Source: Abditibacteriaceae bacterium (GTDB lineage: Bacteria; Armatimonadota; Abditibacteriia; Abditibacteriales; Abditibacteriaceae). Taken from it: a stretch of DNA of 64,000 bases. Numbering within the stretch: the stretch's first letter is position 1; each line of letters starts with the position of its first letter. Made by a program: the position numbers and the translations under genes. Shown here piece by piece: positions 52,419 through 61,782 of this stretch. Under the pieces are notes generated by a model. It made no database searches and had not been told where the DNA came from. It saw only the letters and a program-made list of their open reading frames with translations. The DNA lies in contig JAFAZH010000043.1 in NCBI GenBank assembly GCA_019239895.1, forward strand, positions 36,418 through 100,417. Reading direction: 5' to 3'.

Positions 52419-53609
52419 CTATCCCTTATTAAGCATACCTTTTTTCCGTAATAAGTCGAGATACAATGTCTCAATATCACCGACTAAACGCTTAATATCA
52501 AGAGCCGGGTACACATGCTCCCGCCCCGCTTGCGCCCTTTGTGCGGCTAATGCCGGATTAGCCAGTGCCTCATTGATAGCCTGTGCCAGAGCATCCACAT
52601 TCTGCGCTGGCACCAACCATCCCGTTTCATTCGAGCCAATGAGGTCTTTCACCCCGCCAACATCGGTCGCTACCACTGGTCGCGCCGCGGCCAGGGCTTC
52701 TATGACGGCGACGGGTAAGCCCTCGTTCAAAGAACAAAGCACCGAACAATTTAAGTCTGCATAAATGCGCGGTAAGTCGCCCCGGAACCCCATGAACTTG
52801 ACGGCTTTATCTACTCCCAGCGCCTTGGCCTGAGTTTCCAGTTCGGTGCGGAGTTCGCCATCACCTACGATTAGAAAGAGCGCGTGGGGATGTGTCGCCA
52901 GCACCTTTTTCGCAGCCTCAATAAAGAAGTGAATCGCTTTAATTGGCACCAAGCGGGCGACGATCCCGACCAGTGGCACATCCGGCCCCACCTGTAACTC
53001 AGCGCGCAACTGACCTCGCAACGTATCAGCTTCCAGAAAAGGTGTCAAGTTTAGCCCTAATGGAATAATCTGATATTGGTCGGCGCGGCCAATGCCTAAG
53101 CTCAGGATTTCTTGCCGCTGTTGGTCGCTCAAGACGATAATGCGGTCGGTAAAGCCTCCCAGGAACTTCTCAATATCTATGAAGAGTTTAGTTTTCTTCG
53201 GGCTAAAATAGCCGCGGAAAACGTTGCCATGAAAGGTATGAACAATGATGGGCACATGAGCCAGACGTGCCGCCATGCGTCCCACAAAGCCCGCTTTGGC
53301 GGTGTGGGTATGCACAATGTCCGGTTTATACTGGCGCATTAAGCGGGCGACCTGATAAAGCGTGCGCAGGTCGTTGGAGGGAGAAATCTCGCGACCCAAG
53401 CTGGGAATAATGAGCGGACGGACGGCGGTTTTACCCATTAAATCCAGCATATTACCTTCGTGCCCGGCTTCGAGGCCAGTCACAAGCTTGGATTCAAAAA
53501 TCTGCGGGTTGAGTCGCTCGGTGAGCAGCGTAGTATGGATGGCAGGCCCGCCAATGTTCAGACGGGCGATAAGGCGCATAACTTTATAAGGGCGGCTGGT
53601 TTCATCCAT
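52419..53609 (-). CDS. GT4-family glycosyltransferase
   Basis: A 396-residue GT-B enzyme. The acceptor-side domain has MRLIARLNIGGPAIHTTLL and VHTHTAKAGFVGRMAARLA. The donor side has PLVGIVARLVPIKAIHFFIE, LFLIVGDGELRTELE and CSLNEGLPVAVIEALAAARP, with the E-x7-E signature. It transfers a sugar from a nucleotide donor during surface-glycan assembly on the cytosolic face. Specific sugars are unknown. It lies between the CapK-like gene and the WbpP-like epimerase. Confidence 0.9.
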   Translation of the reverse strand: MDETSRPYKVMRLIARLNIGGPAIHTTLLTERLNPQIFESKLVTGLEAGHEGNMLDLMGKTAVRPLIIPSLGREISPSNDLRTLYQVARLMRQYKPDIVHTHTAKAGFVGRMAARLAHVPIIVHTFHGNVFRGYFSPKKTKLFIDIEKFLGGFTDRIIVLSDQQRQEILSLGIGRADQYQIIPLGLNLTPFLEADTLRGQLRAELQVGPDVPLVGIVARLVPIKAIHFFIEAAKKVLATHPHALFLIVGDGELRTELETQAKALGVDKAVKFMGFRGDLPRIYADLNCSVLCSLNEGLPVAVIEALAAARPVVATDVGGVKDLIGSNETGWLVPAQNVDALAQAINEALANPALAAQRAQAGREHVYPALDIKRLVGDIETLYLDLLRKKGMLNKG

Positions 53610-53661
53610 TACGCATAATTCACCTCGATAACCCGTGGTCAGAAGACATATACAGCTTACT

Positions 53662-55053
53662 TTATTGTGGTAAGTTGGTGTGCAGATAGCTATCGGGGAG
53701 TTCAGAGATAAAATAACGCAGCTTACCAGACTTTTCGGGCTTAATCTCCTCGACAGGACTTAACTCAATATGAATATCTTCCCCAATAAAGCCGCGCATA
53801 CTCTGCTGAAAAAACTGGGTGGCCGCGCCAAGGTCGAAGCCATTGGTGCCATTGCTGCTTTCCGGCACATATTCGATCACGAAATTCTCTAAAGTGCGCT
53901 GTACCACACGAAATGCCTGGATGCCGTGAATGTGTTGGTCTTGCAATCCTCGGTTGATATAGTGGAACATTTGTCCTGAAAGCACACGGCCCGATTTCGT
54001 TTTCACCATTTCCACACTACGACCTACCCCCATCGCCATAAGCGGCCACGGACGGCCACAGGGACAAGGCTTATCGTTTGGCCCGCCCACATCACCCAGC
54101 CGATAACGAATAAGAGGCATGGTACGGTTGCGCAGGGTAGTCACCACCACTTGACCTAATTCGCCGGGCCGGGCCGGGGTGTTATCATCGTTGAGAAACT
54201 CAACGTAGGTGTGTTCTGTAAAGAGGTGCCAGCTACCCTGGGGACATTCGTAGGCCATTGAGCCGGTTTCTACACAACCATATTCATTGGCAACGGGAGC
54301 ATTAAAAACGCGGCTCATGCGTTCGCGCTGGAAATGGTAAAGCTGTTCAGCGGCAATAAAGACAACTTTGACCGGGAAATCTACTTTATCATGCGCTTCA
54401 ATAAACTCCGCTAACTTATCCAGCGCCGAGGTATAACCATAGATATAGACGGGGCGAAACTGCTTGATTTTAGGCCACCACTGCGCCAGAATCTCATCTG
54501 AAAGATCGAAACTGGGCACCAGCATCATATTGTTCAATCGGGCCTTGGCAGTCTGTAAAACCCGTTTCTTCCACGAATAAATAGGCCGCCCCCAAACCCA
54601 CAAGCCCGGATCACCTAATTGCACTCCATACCAGGAGCGAGCGTGCCACTGGCAGGCAAAATTCGATTCCTGTACCTCGGATGAGTGCTTGACCGTGATG
54701 GCCACCCCAGTCGAGCCACTGGTGCTGCCCGTCTGGTAAACCGTCGCTCCTGGCACTAACAATTCATCGCCATGAGCGCGCAAATCGTCTTTAGTTAAGA
54801 TGGGAAGACGAGCGAAATCTTCGGGTGAAATCGGATCGGAGAAAGGGCGCAGCCGCTCGGCCCAAAAAGGAGCTTTACGGGCAGCGCGAACTAGAGATCG
54901 CACGTCTTGCCACTGCTTGGCGCGTAAGTCTTCCGTTGTTAGGACACTATCGCGGCGGAGAGCTTGAAGATATTGAAGGAGTCGTTCACCTTTATAGCGT
55001 TGCGCCAGGGGAAAATAGAGATTGCGGACAAAACTAGAAGGAAGCGCTCGCAT
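53662..55053 (-). CDS. CapK/PaaK-like adenylate-forming enzyme of a polysaccharide cluster
   Basis: A 463-residue protein of the phenylacetate-CoA ligase superfamily. The P-loop QTGSTSGSTGVAITV, the FIAAEQLYHFQRERM helix, NEYGCVETGSMAYEC, and LIRYRLGDVGG are visible. A PCPCGRPWP stretch may bind zinc. PaaK-like proteins beside glycan genes are often called CapK. They are thought to activate a carboxylic acid for attachment to a sugar, and not to degrade phenylacetate. No phenylacetate pathway gene is nearby. A possible promoter lies 87-115 bases upstream, so this gene may start a separate transcript including the GT4 and both epimerases. Confidence 0.85.
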   Translation of the reverse strand: MRALPSSFVRNLYFPLAQRYKGERLLQYLQALRRDSVLTTEDLRAKQWQDVRSLVRAARKAPFWAERLRPFSDPISPEDFARLPILTKDDLRAHGDELLVPGATVYQTGSTSGSTGVAITVKHSSEVQESNFACQWHARSWYGVQLGDPGLWVWGRPIYSWKKRVLQTAKARLNNMMLVPSFDLSDEILAQWWPKIKQFRPVYIYGYTSALDKLAEFIEAHDKVDFPVKVVFIAAEQLYHFQRERMSRVFNAPVANEYGCVETGSMAYECPQGSWHLFTEHTYVEFLNDDNTPARPGELGQVVVTTLRNRTMPLIRYRLGDVGGPNDKPCPCGRPWPLMAMGVGRSVEMVKTKSGRVLSGQMFHYINRGLQDQHIHGIQAFRVVQRTLENFVIEYVPESSNGTNGFDLGAATQFFQQSMRGFIGEDIHIELSPVEEIKPEKSGKLRYFISELPDSYLHTNLPQ

Positions 55054-55139
55054 GACCGACTGAGATTGAATAACATCCTAAAACCTATATTGGTTAATAT
55101 AAGTGTAGGCTTAAAAACGGCTCCTAATAAAGTGCTTTA

Positions 55140-55167
55140 AGTATATTCTAAGCAACGCTGTAATCAA
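55140..55167 (-). promoter_or_regulatory. Possible promoter of the capK-GT4-epimerase group
   Basis: On the minus strand, TTGATT (55167-55162) and TATACT (55145-55140) are 16 bases apart, about 90 bases before the CapK-like start. The surrounding region is A+T-rich. Confidence 0.45.
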
Positions 55168-55240
55168 AGAGCGATAAGCTTAAATCCAGAATCATGCAGT
55201 TTTAAGTGTCCTCACGCCAGAACTGAATCACCCCGGAGTC

Positions 55241-56500
55241 CTATCCAGACCGCTTTTGCGGGGGAGCTTTATACGGCAGACTGTGCAACACCTCACGCAC
55301 CCACCGCAGATGCACATCACTGTCCTCCTGACTGGGTGGGATGGCATACCCCTCAGTCCATCCATTCCAGGTGTCAATGGAGAGACCATTTGCCCCATAA
55401 CGCGCCGCAAGTTGGCGTTCTCGTTCCCGCCACGCCGTATTGAAACCATAGCTGCCGTTGCCTGGAAAGGCGAGATGAGCATCGTAGCCCGGAATGATAG
55501 GCACCAGTAGAGGAATGCCCGAAGCACTCCACTGGCTGAGAATAGACTCCGCATATTCCAGGCGTTCTTCCTCAGTGAGATCACGCTGTGGCTTGGGGTG
55601 CGCGTTGCCCTGCGCGGTAATGTTATAGGGATTGATCGCCAGCACGCTGGCACAGCGGCGCAACGTGGCCGGTGTGGGGCCAGCGTGTGAGCCATAGGCA
55701 GGCAGTGGTGTCGGGTCTAGAATGAAGCCGACCTGGTATCCCGTTGCCTTCCGTATGGAGAGCGCGGCGGTATCGAAGGCAGCGGCGAATCTTGCCGGGT
55801 CGCACGGGGTGGCATGAATCGTCTCAATCAACCAGATGACGTAGCGACTGTGGCCGTTTTGGTCATAAATCCGCACCCAATTGGACGACTTCCCGAAATG
55901 CTTCAGGAGCCAGGTGCAACGCTGCACCAGATCATCAATCCTGTCCGGGAAGTCTATGAAGAAGGGAAAAGACCGGCTGACTTCCAGCATGGGAGCAAAA
56001 AGTAACCTCTGTCGCGTGGCACGCTTAAAGAAGCGTCGGGCAAGAGCCACCTGCTCGGCTTCGGTATATCTATCATTAGTGCTGTGGGAGCTATAGTGCG
56101 GATCATGATAACGGCGATCATCAGGCCAGCGTGTCCGTGAAAAGAGCCAGGTCGGAGACCAGTCGTCGGTCTCACCATCATGGCCCCAGTAGGAAAGTTT
56201 GATGGTGTTTAAACCGACCATTCTCATTGGTTTGAGAGCAGCATCTATATTGGCATTGTCGAACCAGTTGATTGGCTCTGGCTGAGCCGGATGGCGGGTG
56301 TAGAGCGGCAGCGCGTGCGGGTTTGGCGGCCCTGCAAAGTACAGTGCGCTGAGAATCGGTTGGCCGCGATAGTGACGATTGGCAATGCGGCCCCACTGCC
56401 TATACTGTCTGGCCGACACGGGAAGTAAGTCAACCCACAAAATACAGCCAGCCCATAAAAGATAGACAGCCGAAGCCCGCCATTTCCATTGGGTCATCAT
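55241..56500 (-). CDS. Exported TIM-barrel protein resembling GH99/GH71-type glycoside hydrolases
   Basis: A 419-residue protein. A hydrophobic N-terminal segment (about 10-28) would act as signal peptide or anchor. Sequence after ILSALYFAG suggests a beta/alpha barrel: MRMVGLNTIKLSYWGHDGE, QRLLFAPMLEVSRSF, GYQVGFILDPTPLP, and LSIDTWNGWTEGYAIPPS. The last matches in style the NEW-EG-x-x-IEPS ending of GH99 and GH71 enzymes, where acidic residues are catalytic. The family assignment is tentative. Its place between asnB and capK suggests it trims or modifies the exported polysaccharide. GGGAG lies about 13 bases upstream of the start, and a second ATG follows the first directly. Confidence 0.65.
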   Translation of the reverse strand: MMTQWKWRASAVYLLWAGCILWVDLLPVSARQYRQWGRIANRHYRGQPILSALYFAGPPNPHALPLYTRHPAQPEPINWFDNANIDAALKPMRMVGLNTIKLSYWGHDGETDDWSPTWLFSRTRWPDDRRYHDPHYSSHSTNDRYTEAEQVALARRFFKRATRQRLLFAPMLEVSRSFPFFIDFPDRIDDLVQRCTWLLKHFGKSSNWVRIYDQNGHSRYVIWLIETIHATPCDPARFAAAFDTAALSIRKATGYQVGFILDPTPLPAYGSHAGPTPATLRRCASVLAINPYNITAQGNAHPKPQRDLTEEERLEYAESILSQWSASGIPLLVPIIPGYDAHLAFPGNGSYGFNTAWRERERQLAARYGANGLSIDTWNGWTEGYAIPPSQEDSDVHLRWVREVLHSLPYKAPPQKRSG

Positions 56501-56549
56501 GATACTGCGTTGTCTCCCAGTTGCATTCTCGACTTGCGCAACGCATTAT

Positions 56550-56681
56550 TTAGGCTGGGCCAGATTTAGTGTCAAACCATGCCTTGTTTCCCGTGACCGT
56601 CCATCCGTCAGATGTGGCGCTGGCCTGTCCCGCTGTGATGTCCACACCAGAGTCAAAGCCTTGCCAACGGTAGGCGGCGCT
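56550..56681 (-). pseudogene. Possible remnant of a protein C terminus
   Basis: A minus-strand frame without its own start codon gives 43 protein-like residues, including YRWQGFDSGVDITAGQA and DGWTVTGNKAWFDTKSGPA, before a stop. Composition (Gly, Thr, Asp, Trp) looks like the end of a secreted beta-rich protein. An upstream in-frame stop at 56684-56682 cuts it off. It lies in the gap between asnB and the GH-like gene. It could be the relic of a deleted gene, or chance. Confidence 0.25.
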
Positions 56682-56750
56682 TTATGATTTAACCTGGATT
56701 AATGCGGCCTTGGATACACCCTGCACGAAGGCGGTTTGGGGCCGAGATGA

Positions 56751-56772
56751 GGCCAGACACTCTTGTCTGGCC
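56751..56772. repeat. Short hairpin repeat, copy 2 (GGCCAGACA stem)
   Basis: GGCCAGACA-CTCT-TGTCTGGCC is the exact inverse complement of the hairpin at 26627-26648, and the match extends a few bases beyond (CACA against TGTG). It lies 85 bases past the asnB stop codon, and could end the upstream minus-strand operon. Confidence 0.8.
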
Positions 56773-56856
56773 CACAGAGGTAGCCTCTGCGAAACCTTTG
56801 CTTAACCTCTCTAGATGGTGGTCTGTTCTTGTTACTGCACTGCCGCTTAGTAGAAC

Positions 56857-58725
56857 TTAATCAATGAACTCGTGATGCCACAGTTCCAGCATGAGGAGCG
56901 ACCACAGGCGCAGGTCATGATTGGCTTCGCTTTCAAGATGTTCACGCACAAAACGGCGCACTACATCCGGCTCGAAGTAGCCGCGTGCTAAGGCGCGATC
57001 CGAAACCACTGTGTCACAGAGCAGACCTTTCATGGAGCCGCGGAACCAGTGGCCAACGGGCACGCCAAAACCCATCTTGCGCCGCGCCATGTTTTCTTCT
57101 GGCACCAGGCCCTCCATCGCTTTACGCAAGAGGTATTTGCTGCTTTTGCCATGCAATTTTAGTTCTGGCGGTAACTGGGCGACCCATTCCATGAGCTGGT
57201 GATCGAGGAGCGGAGAGCGAGCCTCCAATGAGTTCGCCATGCTGGTAATGTCCACTTTGACCAGCAGATCGTCTGGTAAATAAGTCATCGTGTCCGTCAG
57301 CAGGCAGGCATCAACGGTATCCAATCCCTGGCTGCGTTCTAACCAAACCTCTGCCGGGTTCAAGGTGTGGCCAAACTGCACCTGCTCTTTGAAAGCTGGC
57401 GAGTAAAGCTCCTGCTTCTGGGACACACTAAAGGCACTCATCCATTGTAAATAACGCTGGGCACGCGGCAAGGCAGCAGCCTGCAACAAGCGTTTTAAGC
57501 GTGCGCTCCGGCTTTTGGCGTGAGTGTGAGCGGGTAGGGAGCCAGCCACTTTGCCGCCTAAACTGAGCAGGGCATGGGGCACTGTCTCGGCCAGCTTCAT
57601 CGCGTAATAGCGGTCATAGCCAGCAAAAACTTCATCACCACCATCGCCATTAAGAGCGACGGTAACGCTCTGGCGTGTGGCCTGGCTGACATAATAGGTG
57701 GGCACGGCGGAGGAATCCGCATAAGGCTCGCCGTAATGTCGGACTAAGGTTGGCACCACTTGCAGCGCGTCTGGCTGAATGATGATTTCGGTGTGGTCAG
57801 TGCCCCACCGCTCTGCTAAACGGCGCGCATGGTGAACTTCAGAATACTCACTTTCATCAAAGCCAATAGCAAAGGTCTTGACTGGTTTATCCATCAGGCG
57901 GCTCATCACAGCCACCACAGCCGATGAATCAATGCCCCCAGAGAGAAACGCGCCCAGGGGCACTTCACTCATCAGGCGGATGCGTACCGCTTCTTCCAGA
58001 CGATGCAACAGTTCTGCGACGGCATCGGCTTCGCTAATGCGAATTTTAGGCGTAAAGTCCAAGCGCCAGTAACGCTGTAACTTTATCTCTCCATTGCGTA
58101 CTGTGAGGGAGTGCGCAGGGGGTAGTTTATGAATGCCTTCATAACCGGTCATCGGGGCGGGGATGCAGAAAGTCGCCAGATAAGTGTCTAAGGCTTTTAG
58201 GTTCGGCTGGCGCGTCACATCGGTATGAGTCAACAGAGCTTGGAACTCAGAGCCGAAGATTAAACGGTTATTGACAACGGTATAGAGCAGGGGCTTTTTG
58301 CCGACGCGGTCACGCGCCAGGAAAAGGGTTTCGGTTTTAAGATCATAAATCGCAAAGGCAAACATGCCACGCAGGTGCTTGGGACAATCTTCCCCCCATT
58401 CTTCATAAGCGTGGACAATCGCTTCGGTATCGCTATGGGTGCGAAATTGGTGGCCTTTGCTTTCCAGTTCCTGCCGGAGTTCGGGGAAATTATAAATCTC
58501 GCCGTTGAAGACAATCCAGACCGTTTCGTCTTCGTTAGCCAGCGGTTGATGACCGCAGGCGAGGTCTATGATAGCCAAGCGACGCATCGCCAGACCCACT
58601 GTCCCGTGCAACCATAAGCCTTCATCATCCGGGCCGCGATGCCGAATGGCGTCATTCATCCGCTGTAAAGCCTCGCGTTGTACCGGCTCGTTATTCAGTT
58701 GTAAAATGCCGACAATGCCACACAT
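56857..58725 (-). CDS. asnB: Asparagine synthase (glutamine-hydrolysing) family protein
   Basis: A 622-residue two-domain protein. Cys2 in MCGIVGILQL is the N-terminal nucleophile of the glutaminase domain, with RHRGPDDEGLW and VFNGEIYNFPELR. The synthetase domain has the PP-loop GAFLSGGIDSSAVVAVMSR, LNGDGGDEVFAGYDRY and SMANSLEARSPLLDHQLMEW. Copies inside polysaccharide clusters often amidate a sugar acid or an intermediate, and not free aspartate. This gene's position after two methyltransferases and glycosyltransferases supports that reading. It is 10 bases downstream of the methyltransferase gene and appears to be the last gene of a six-gene operon. Confidence 0.92.
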   Translation of the reverse strand: MCGIVGILQLNNEPVQREALQRMNDAIRHRGPDDEGLWLHGTVGLAMRRLAIIDLACGHQPLANEDETVWIVFNGEIYNFPELRQELESKGHQFRTHSDTEAIVHAYEEWGEDCPKHLRGMFAFAIYDLKTETLFLARDRVGKKPLLYTVVNNRLIFGSEFQALLTHTDVTRQPNLKALDTYLATFCIPAPMTGYEGIHKLPPAHSLTVRNGEIKLQRYWRLDFTPKIRISEADAVAELLHRLEEAVRIRLMSEVPLGAFLSGGIDSSAVVAVMSRLMDKPVKTFAIGFDESEYSEVHHARRLAERWGTDHTEIIIQPDALQVVPTLVRHYGEPYADSSAVPTYYVSQATRQSVTVALNGDGGDEVFAGYDRYYAMKLAETVPHALLSLGGKVAGSLPAHTHAKSRSARLKRLLQAAALPRAQRYLQWMSAFSVSQKQELYSPAFKEQVQFGHTLNPAEVWLERSQGLDTVDACLLTDTMTYLPDDLLVKVDITSMANSLEARSPLLDHQLMEWVAQLPPELKLHGKSSKYLLRKAMEGLVPEENMARRKMGFGVPVGHWFRGSMKGLLCDTVVSDRALARGYFEPDVVRRFVREHLESEANHDLRLWSLLMLELWHHEFID

Positions 58726-58735
58726 AGTTAAAGAT

Positions 58736-59632
58736 TTATACGGCCCGCGCCCAGGCTTCCAGGAATGAGCCGGAATGGGTCAAACGCGAGATTTTTTCCA
58801 CGCCGCGTGCCAGGGCCATAAGCTTGGATGGCGAGGCGAGTTTGGCTCCATAGGTGCGTAGGGTCACCACCTCAAATTGGGTTTTCTCAAAGGCGACATC
58901 TAAGGTGTGCGGTGAAAAACCGGCCACATGGTAGGGTTCAAAAGTGGGTGATAAGTTCAAAGTCCAGGCCCGCCCACGCAGGCGATGATAAAGTCGCCCC
59001 ATTGTGAAAAAGAGACCCGCTTCATTGGGCACATCCAGAAACAAAAGACCCCCAGGTCGCAGAAGGCGTCGGCATTCTATCAAGAGTTCCAGGGGGTTGT
59101 AAACGTGTTCCAGGACGGCACTCAGGAAGACGACATCAAAAGAGGCGTCGGGATAATTGATATTCTCAATCAGCCCTTGATGCACTTCCACCTCGAAATT
59201 TTCCCGACCATAGGCCACGAAGTCTTCAGAAGGCTCAACGCCCTCGGCCTGCCAGCCTAAATCTCTGGCCGCTACCAGCGACTCGCCACGCCCGCAGCCA
59301 ATGTCGAGCAGCTTGCCTTTCTGACCGTCCAGAATTTCAGTGGCTTCCTGGAGCAACTTGCGGGCATAATCAATCTTGCCCTGCACATCGTGGGCGCGAA
59401 AGTAAACGTCGGCATCGGCATAGTGTGACAAGTCACGCGGAAATGGCATCGGGTTAGGATAAATAAAGCCACAATCGCGGCATTTAACAACCCGCGAGGT
59501 GATGCCCTTGCCGCTGTGATGGGCACGGCCTCCACGATAACCTAAAACCCGAAACCGCTTACTGCGACAAATGCCACACGGCACCCGACGAGGCTGCCAG
59601 TGCGCCTCTTGATTAGACTCCATTTTTTTCAT
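58736..59632 (-). CDS. SAM-dependent methyltransferase with N-terminal zinc ribbon
   Basis: A 298-residue protein. The N-terminal CGICRSKRF...CRDCGFIYPN looks like a four-Cys zinc ribbon. The class I methyltransferase core has KLLDIGCGRGESLVAARDLG (SAM-binding), DASFDVVFLSAVLEHVYNP and LRPGGLLFLDVPNE. Such proteins in glycan clusters methylate sugars or lipid carriers. The frame extends to 59701, but that start would overlap the neighbour, and the segment is not conserved in style. ATG 59632 has AGGA ten bases upstream and is preferred. It is related in layout to the next gene upstream. Confidence 0.87.
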   Translation of the reverse strand: MKKMESNQEAHWQPRRVPCGICRSKRFRVLGYRGGRAHHSGKGITSRVVKCRDCGFIYPNPMPFPRDLSHYADADVYFRAHDVQGKIDYARKLLQEATEILDGQKGKLLDIGCGRGESLVAARDLGWQAEGVEPSEDFVAYGRENFEVEVHQGLIENINYPDASFDVVFLSAVLEHVYNPLELLIECRRLLRPGGLLFLDVPNEAGLFFTMGRLYHRLRGRAWTLNLSPTFEPYHVAGFSPHTLDVAFEKTQFEVVTLRTYGAKLASPSKLMALARGVEKISRLTHSGSFLEAWARAV

Positions 59633-59685
59633 TTCAACTAAGTTCCTGCGAGAACGAGATTTATAAATTTTAGGCGCCCAGCAGC

Positions 59686-60657
59686 TTAAAGCACGGCCCA
59701 CACCTTCAGTGAATCACCGAGTCGGCTGATGCTGAGGACTCCATTGGCAGCTTCTTTCAGAATACGACGGGAAGAACTGCCCGTCATGTATTCATTGAGA
59801 CGGTAACTGTCTACGACGCGGCTGCACTCTCCGCCCCCGGTGTTATCTGCTGCGGGAGGTTTGGGCCGTAAAACCTGGATGATTTCGTAGGGGTTAACGC
59901 CTTGGGCGACGATATGCCTTTTGCGAAACCCCGTCATGGCCAAAGCACGCTTCATGCCTGTAATTGAAAACAACTGCAAATGCTCTGGCGGACAGACAAT
60001 ACTCCATTGTAGTTTCAGTAGATGCCCAGACAGTCCCCCAATGTGTGGTGTCGTAGCCCACATTAAACCGCCCGGACGGAGAATACGAGCCATCTCGCGC
60101 AGCAGCGAGATGGGGTCAGGCACATGCTCGAAAACTTCGACCGCTGTCACCACATCGAAAGAGTTATCAGGATAATGAGCGGCAGCCAGTTCACCATGAA
60201 AGACTTCAAAGCCCAGTCGCTGTGCCTGTTCCACTGCTGGAGTGGAAACTTCCGCTCCCAATACTTGCCACCCGGCACGGCCTGCGGCCTGCATCAATCC
60301 CCCAGCGCCAAAGCCAACATCTAACAGGCGATTACTTTGGCGGTAGGGAGCAAAACCCCGAACAATTTCATCTAAGCGGCGCTCGACGAATTCGGGCGTG
60401 GACAGATTGCTCTCACAATAATAGACATTGTAATACTCACCGGCATCAGGTGCTGGCAAAGTTGAAGTATAGAGAGTGCCACAACCGATGCAAGAGAGCA
60501 ACTCGAATCCGTGCTTGGTACCGACCTGCCGTCTGGCTGTAACAGCACAAGCGGGGCACTGGGGCCGTGTGGCACCAGTGCGCTCGTTGATGCGGATTGT
60601 TTTCTCGTTTTGGTTATTGGTATCCAACAGCGTTACGTTCCTCTTCAAGTAGCTCAA
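59686..60657 (-). CDS. SAM-dependent methyltransferase with N-terminal zinc ribbon
   Basis: A 323-residue protein. An N-terminal Cys-x2-Cys (QCPACAVTA) and second pair (SCIGCGTLYTS) form a zinc ribbon. The methyltransferase core has NRLLDVGFGAGGLMQAAGRA, NSFDVVTAVEVFEHVPDP and RILRPGGLMWATTPH. The C-terminal 60 residues (after KPPAADNTGGGE) resemble a helical tail. Same domain plan as the downstream gene but clearly diverged, so each may act on a different sugar position. It is six bases downstream of the GT4 gene. Confidence 0.87.
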   Translation of the reverse strand: MSYLKRNVTLLDTNNQNEKTIRINERTGATRPQCPACAVTARRQVGTKHGFELLSCIGCGTLYTSTLPAPDAGEYYNVYYCESNLSTPEFVERRLDEIVRGFAPYRQSNRLLDVGFGAGGLMQAAGRAGWQVLGAEVSTPAVEQAQRLGFEVFHGELAAAHYPDNSFDVVTAVEVFEHVPDPISLLREMARILRPGGLMWATTPHIGGLSGHLLKLQWSIVCPPEHLQLFSITGMKRALAMTGFRKRHIVAQGVNPYEIIQVLRPKPPAADNTGGGECSRVVDSYRLNEYMTGSSSRRILKEAANGVLSISRLGDSLKVWAVL

Positions 60658-60663
60658 ATTTGC

Positions 60664-61782
60664 CTAGGACGAGTGCTGGGTGGCAGTTTCTAATACCATT
60701 TGTAAACGTGGTGCCTGGCGTTCCAGGCAGTACCAATCTTCTACCCGCGCGCGGCCTGCTTGCCCCAAGTTCCGACGCAGCGATTTATCCTCGATTAATG
60801 TGCCTAGTTGCTCCGTCCATTCCGCTTCGTTGCGGGGCAAGAAACCGTGGACGCCGTGTTGAACAATATCACAAGTTGCCCCCACTGGCGAACACACCGC
60901 CGGAATACCGACTGCCATGTATTCAATGGCTTTAAAACCGGACTTGCCTAGCGACCATTGATCTTCAATGATTGGATAAAGGCCAATATCAAAACTCTGG
61001 AGGTCAGCCGTTTCTGTCTTTAAGCTCCACTGGCGATTATCCACCTCAACCCCTGGTATGGCTACTGAGCGTCTGGCCCCTACTACGCGCAACGTAATAT
61101 CATGGCGGCGTGCTACCTCTTGTAAAACCGGAGCGAGTGACTCTAAATAGGGTGTGGTGGAATGAGAACCCATCCAACCCAACACTACGGGCTGTTTCTT
61201 GTTTGCTGCTATAGGTGCATGAGTGCAACCTAAGGGTTTTACTTTATGGGCATCCACCACGGTCGGGACTAAATTGACGTTGGCATTAAGTGGGGTCGCA
61301 TAATCTTCCAGATAGCGGTTACCGACTACCACAGCGCTGCTCAGGCGCACAATATCCGGGGTTTTCTGTGGATATTTAAGCCAGGTGGCTAACTTGCCGT
61401 AAGTGGGGCTAATGAAAGGCACATGAATGGCATCGTCGAAGTCGAAGACAATTGGTTTCTTCACATAGCGGGCGATTAATGTTTCAATCAAGGGTGGCCC
61501 GAAGAGTGCAGCCTCCCGATGGATAAAAACCGCATCATAATCTGTCGCACGGGCTGCATCAGATAGGCGACGTAAAGTAAAGCCAACTAAGCGTAGCGCC
61601 TTTTGTAACTTATAGCTGGGCTGATAGAAGCGGCGATAGAAGCGCGAATCCATAAAAGGCCGAAAGTCGGCTTGAATACCAGCCTGTCGAAGGTGGGGCA
61701 AAAATTGAGTGACGCGGTAGCGGACACTGGGAGCCTCTAACGGGTAAGGTGCGATGCAGAGTAGCTTGAGATTCGGCTTCAT
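60664..61782 (-). CDS. GT4-family glycosyltransferase
   Basis: A 372-residue GT-B enzyme. It starts NLKLLCIAPYPLEAPSVRYR. The middle has YDAVFIHREAALFGPPLIE and KPIVFDFDDAIHVPFI, and the donor side has VVLGWMGSHSTTPYLESLAP and GKSGFKAIEYMAVGIPAVCS. The E-x7-E signature is partly changed. It probably adds a sugar to a lipid-linked glycan. Its ATG overlaps the stop of the polytopic protein gene (ATGA), and the methyltransferase gene follows after six bases. Confidence 0.88.
   Translation of the reverse strand: MKPNLKLLCIAPYPLEAPSVRYRVTQFLPHLRQAGIQADFRPFMDSRFYRRFYQPSYKLQKALRLVGFTLRRLSDAARATDYDAVFIHREAALFGPPLIETLIARYVKKPIVFDFDDAIHVPFISPTYGKLATWLKYPQKTPDIVRLSSAVVVGNRYLEDYATPLNANVNLVPTVVDAHKVKPLGCTHAPIAANKKQPVVLGWMGSHSTTPYLESLAPVLQEVARRHDITLRVVGARRSVAIPGVEVDNRQWSLKTETADLQSFDIGLYPIIEDQWSLGKSGFKAIEYMAVGIPAVCSPVGATCDIVQHGVHGFLPRNEAEWTEQLGTLIEDKSLRRNLGQAGRARVEDWYCLERQAPRLQMVLETATQHSS

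Larger units (their letters stand above)
56501..56856. other. Gap between asnB and the GH-like gene
   Basis: 356 bases. It holds the short hairpin repeat at 56751-56772 and the possible protein remnant at 56550-56681. No clear promoter for the GH-like gene was recognised. Confidence 0.4.

Noticed and set aside
56499..56687. 62-codon plus-strand frame in the asnB/GH gap
   Set aside because: High Cys and Arg content, no ribosome site and no recognisable motif; the minus-strand frame is more protein-like.
59633..59701. Upstream extension of the methyltransferase gene
   Set aside because: It overlaps the neighbouring gene, lacks a good ribosome site, and the ATG at 59632 has AGGA at proper spacing.
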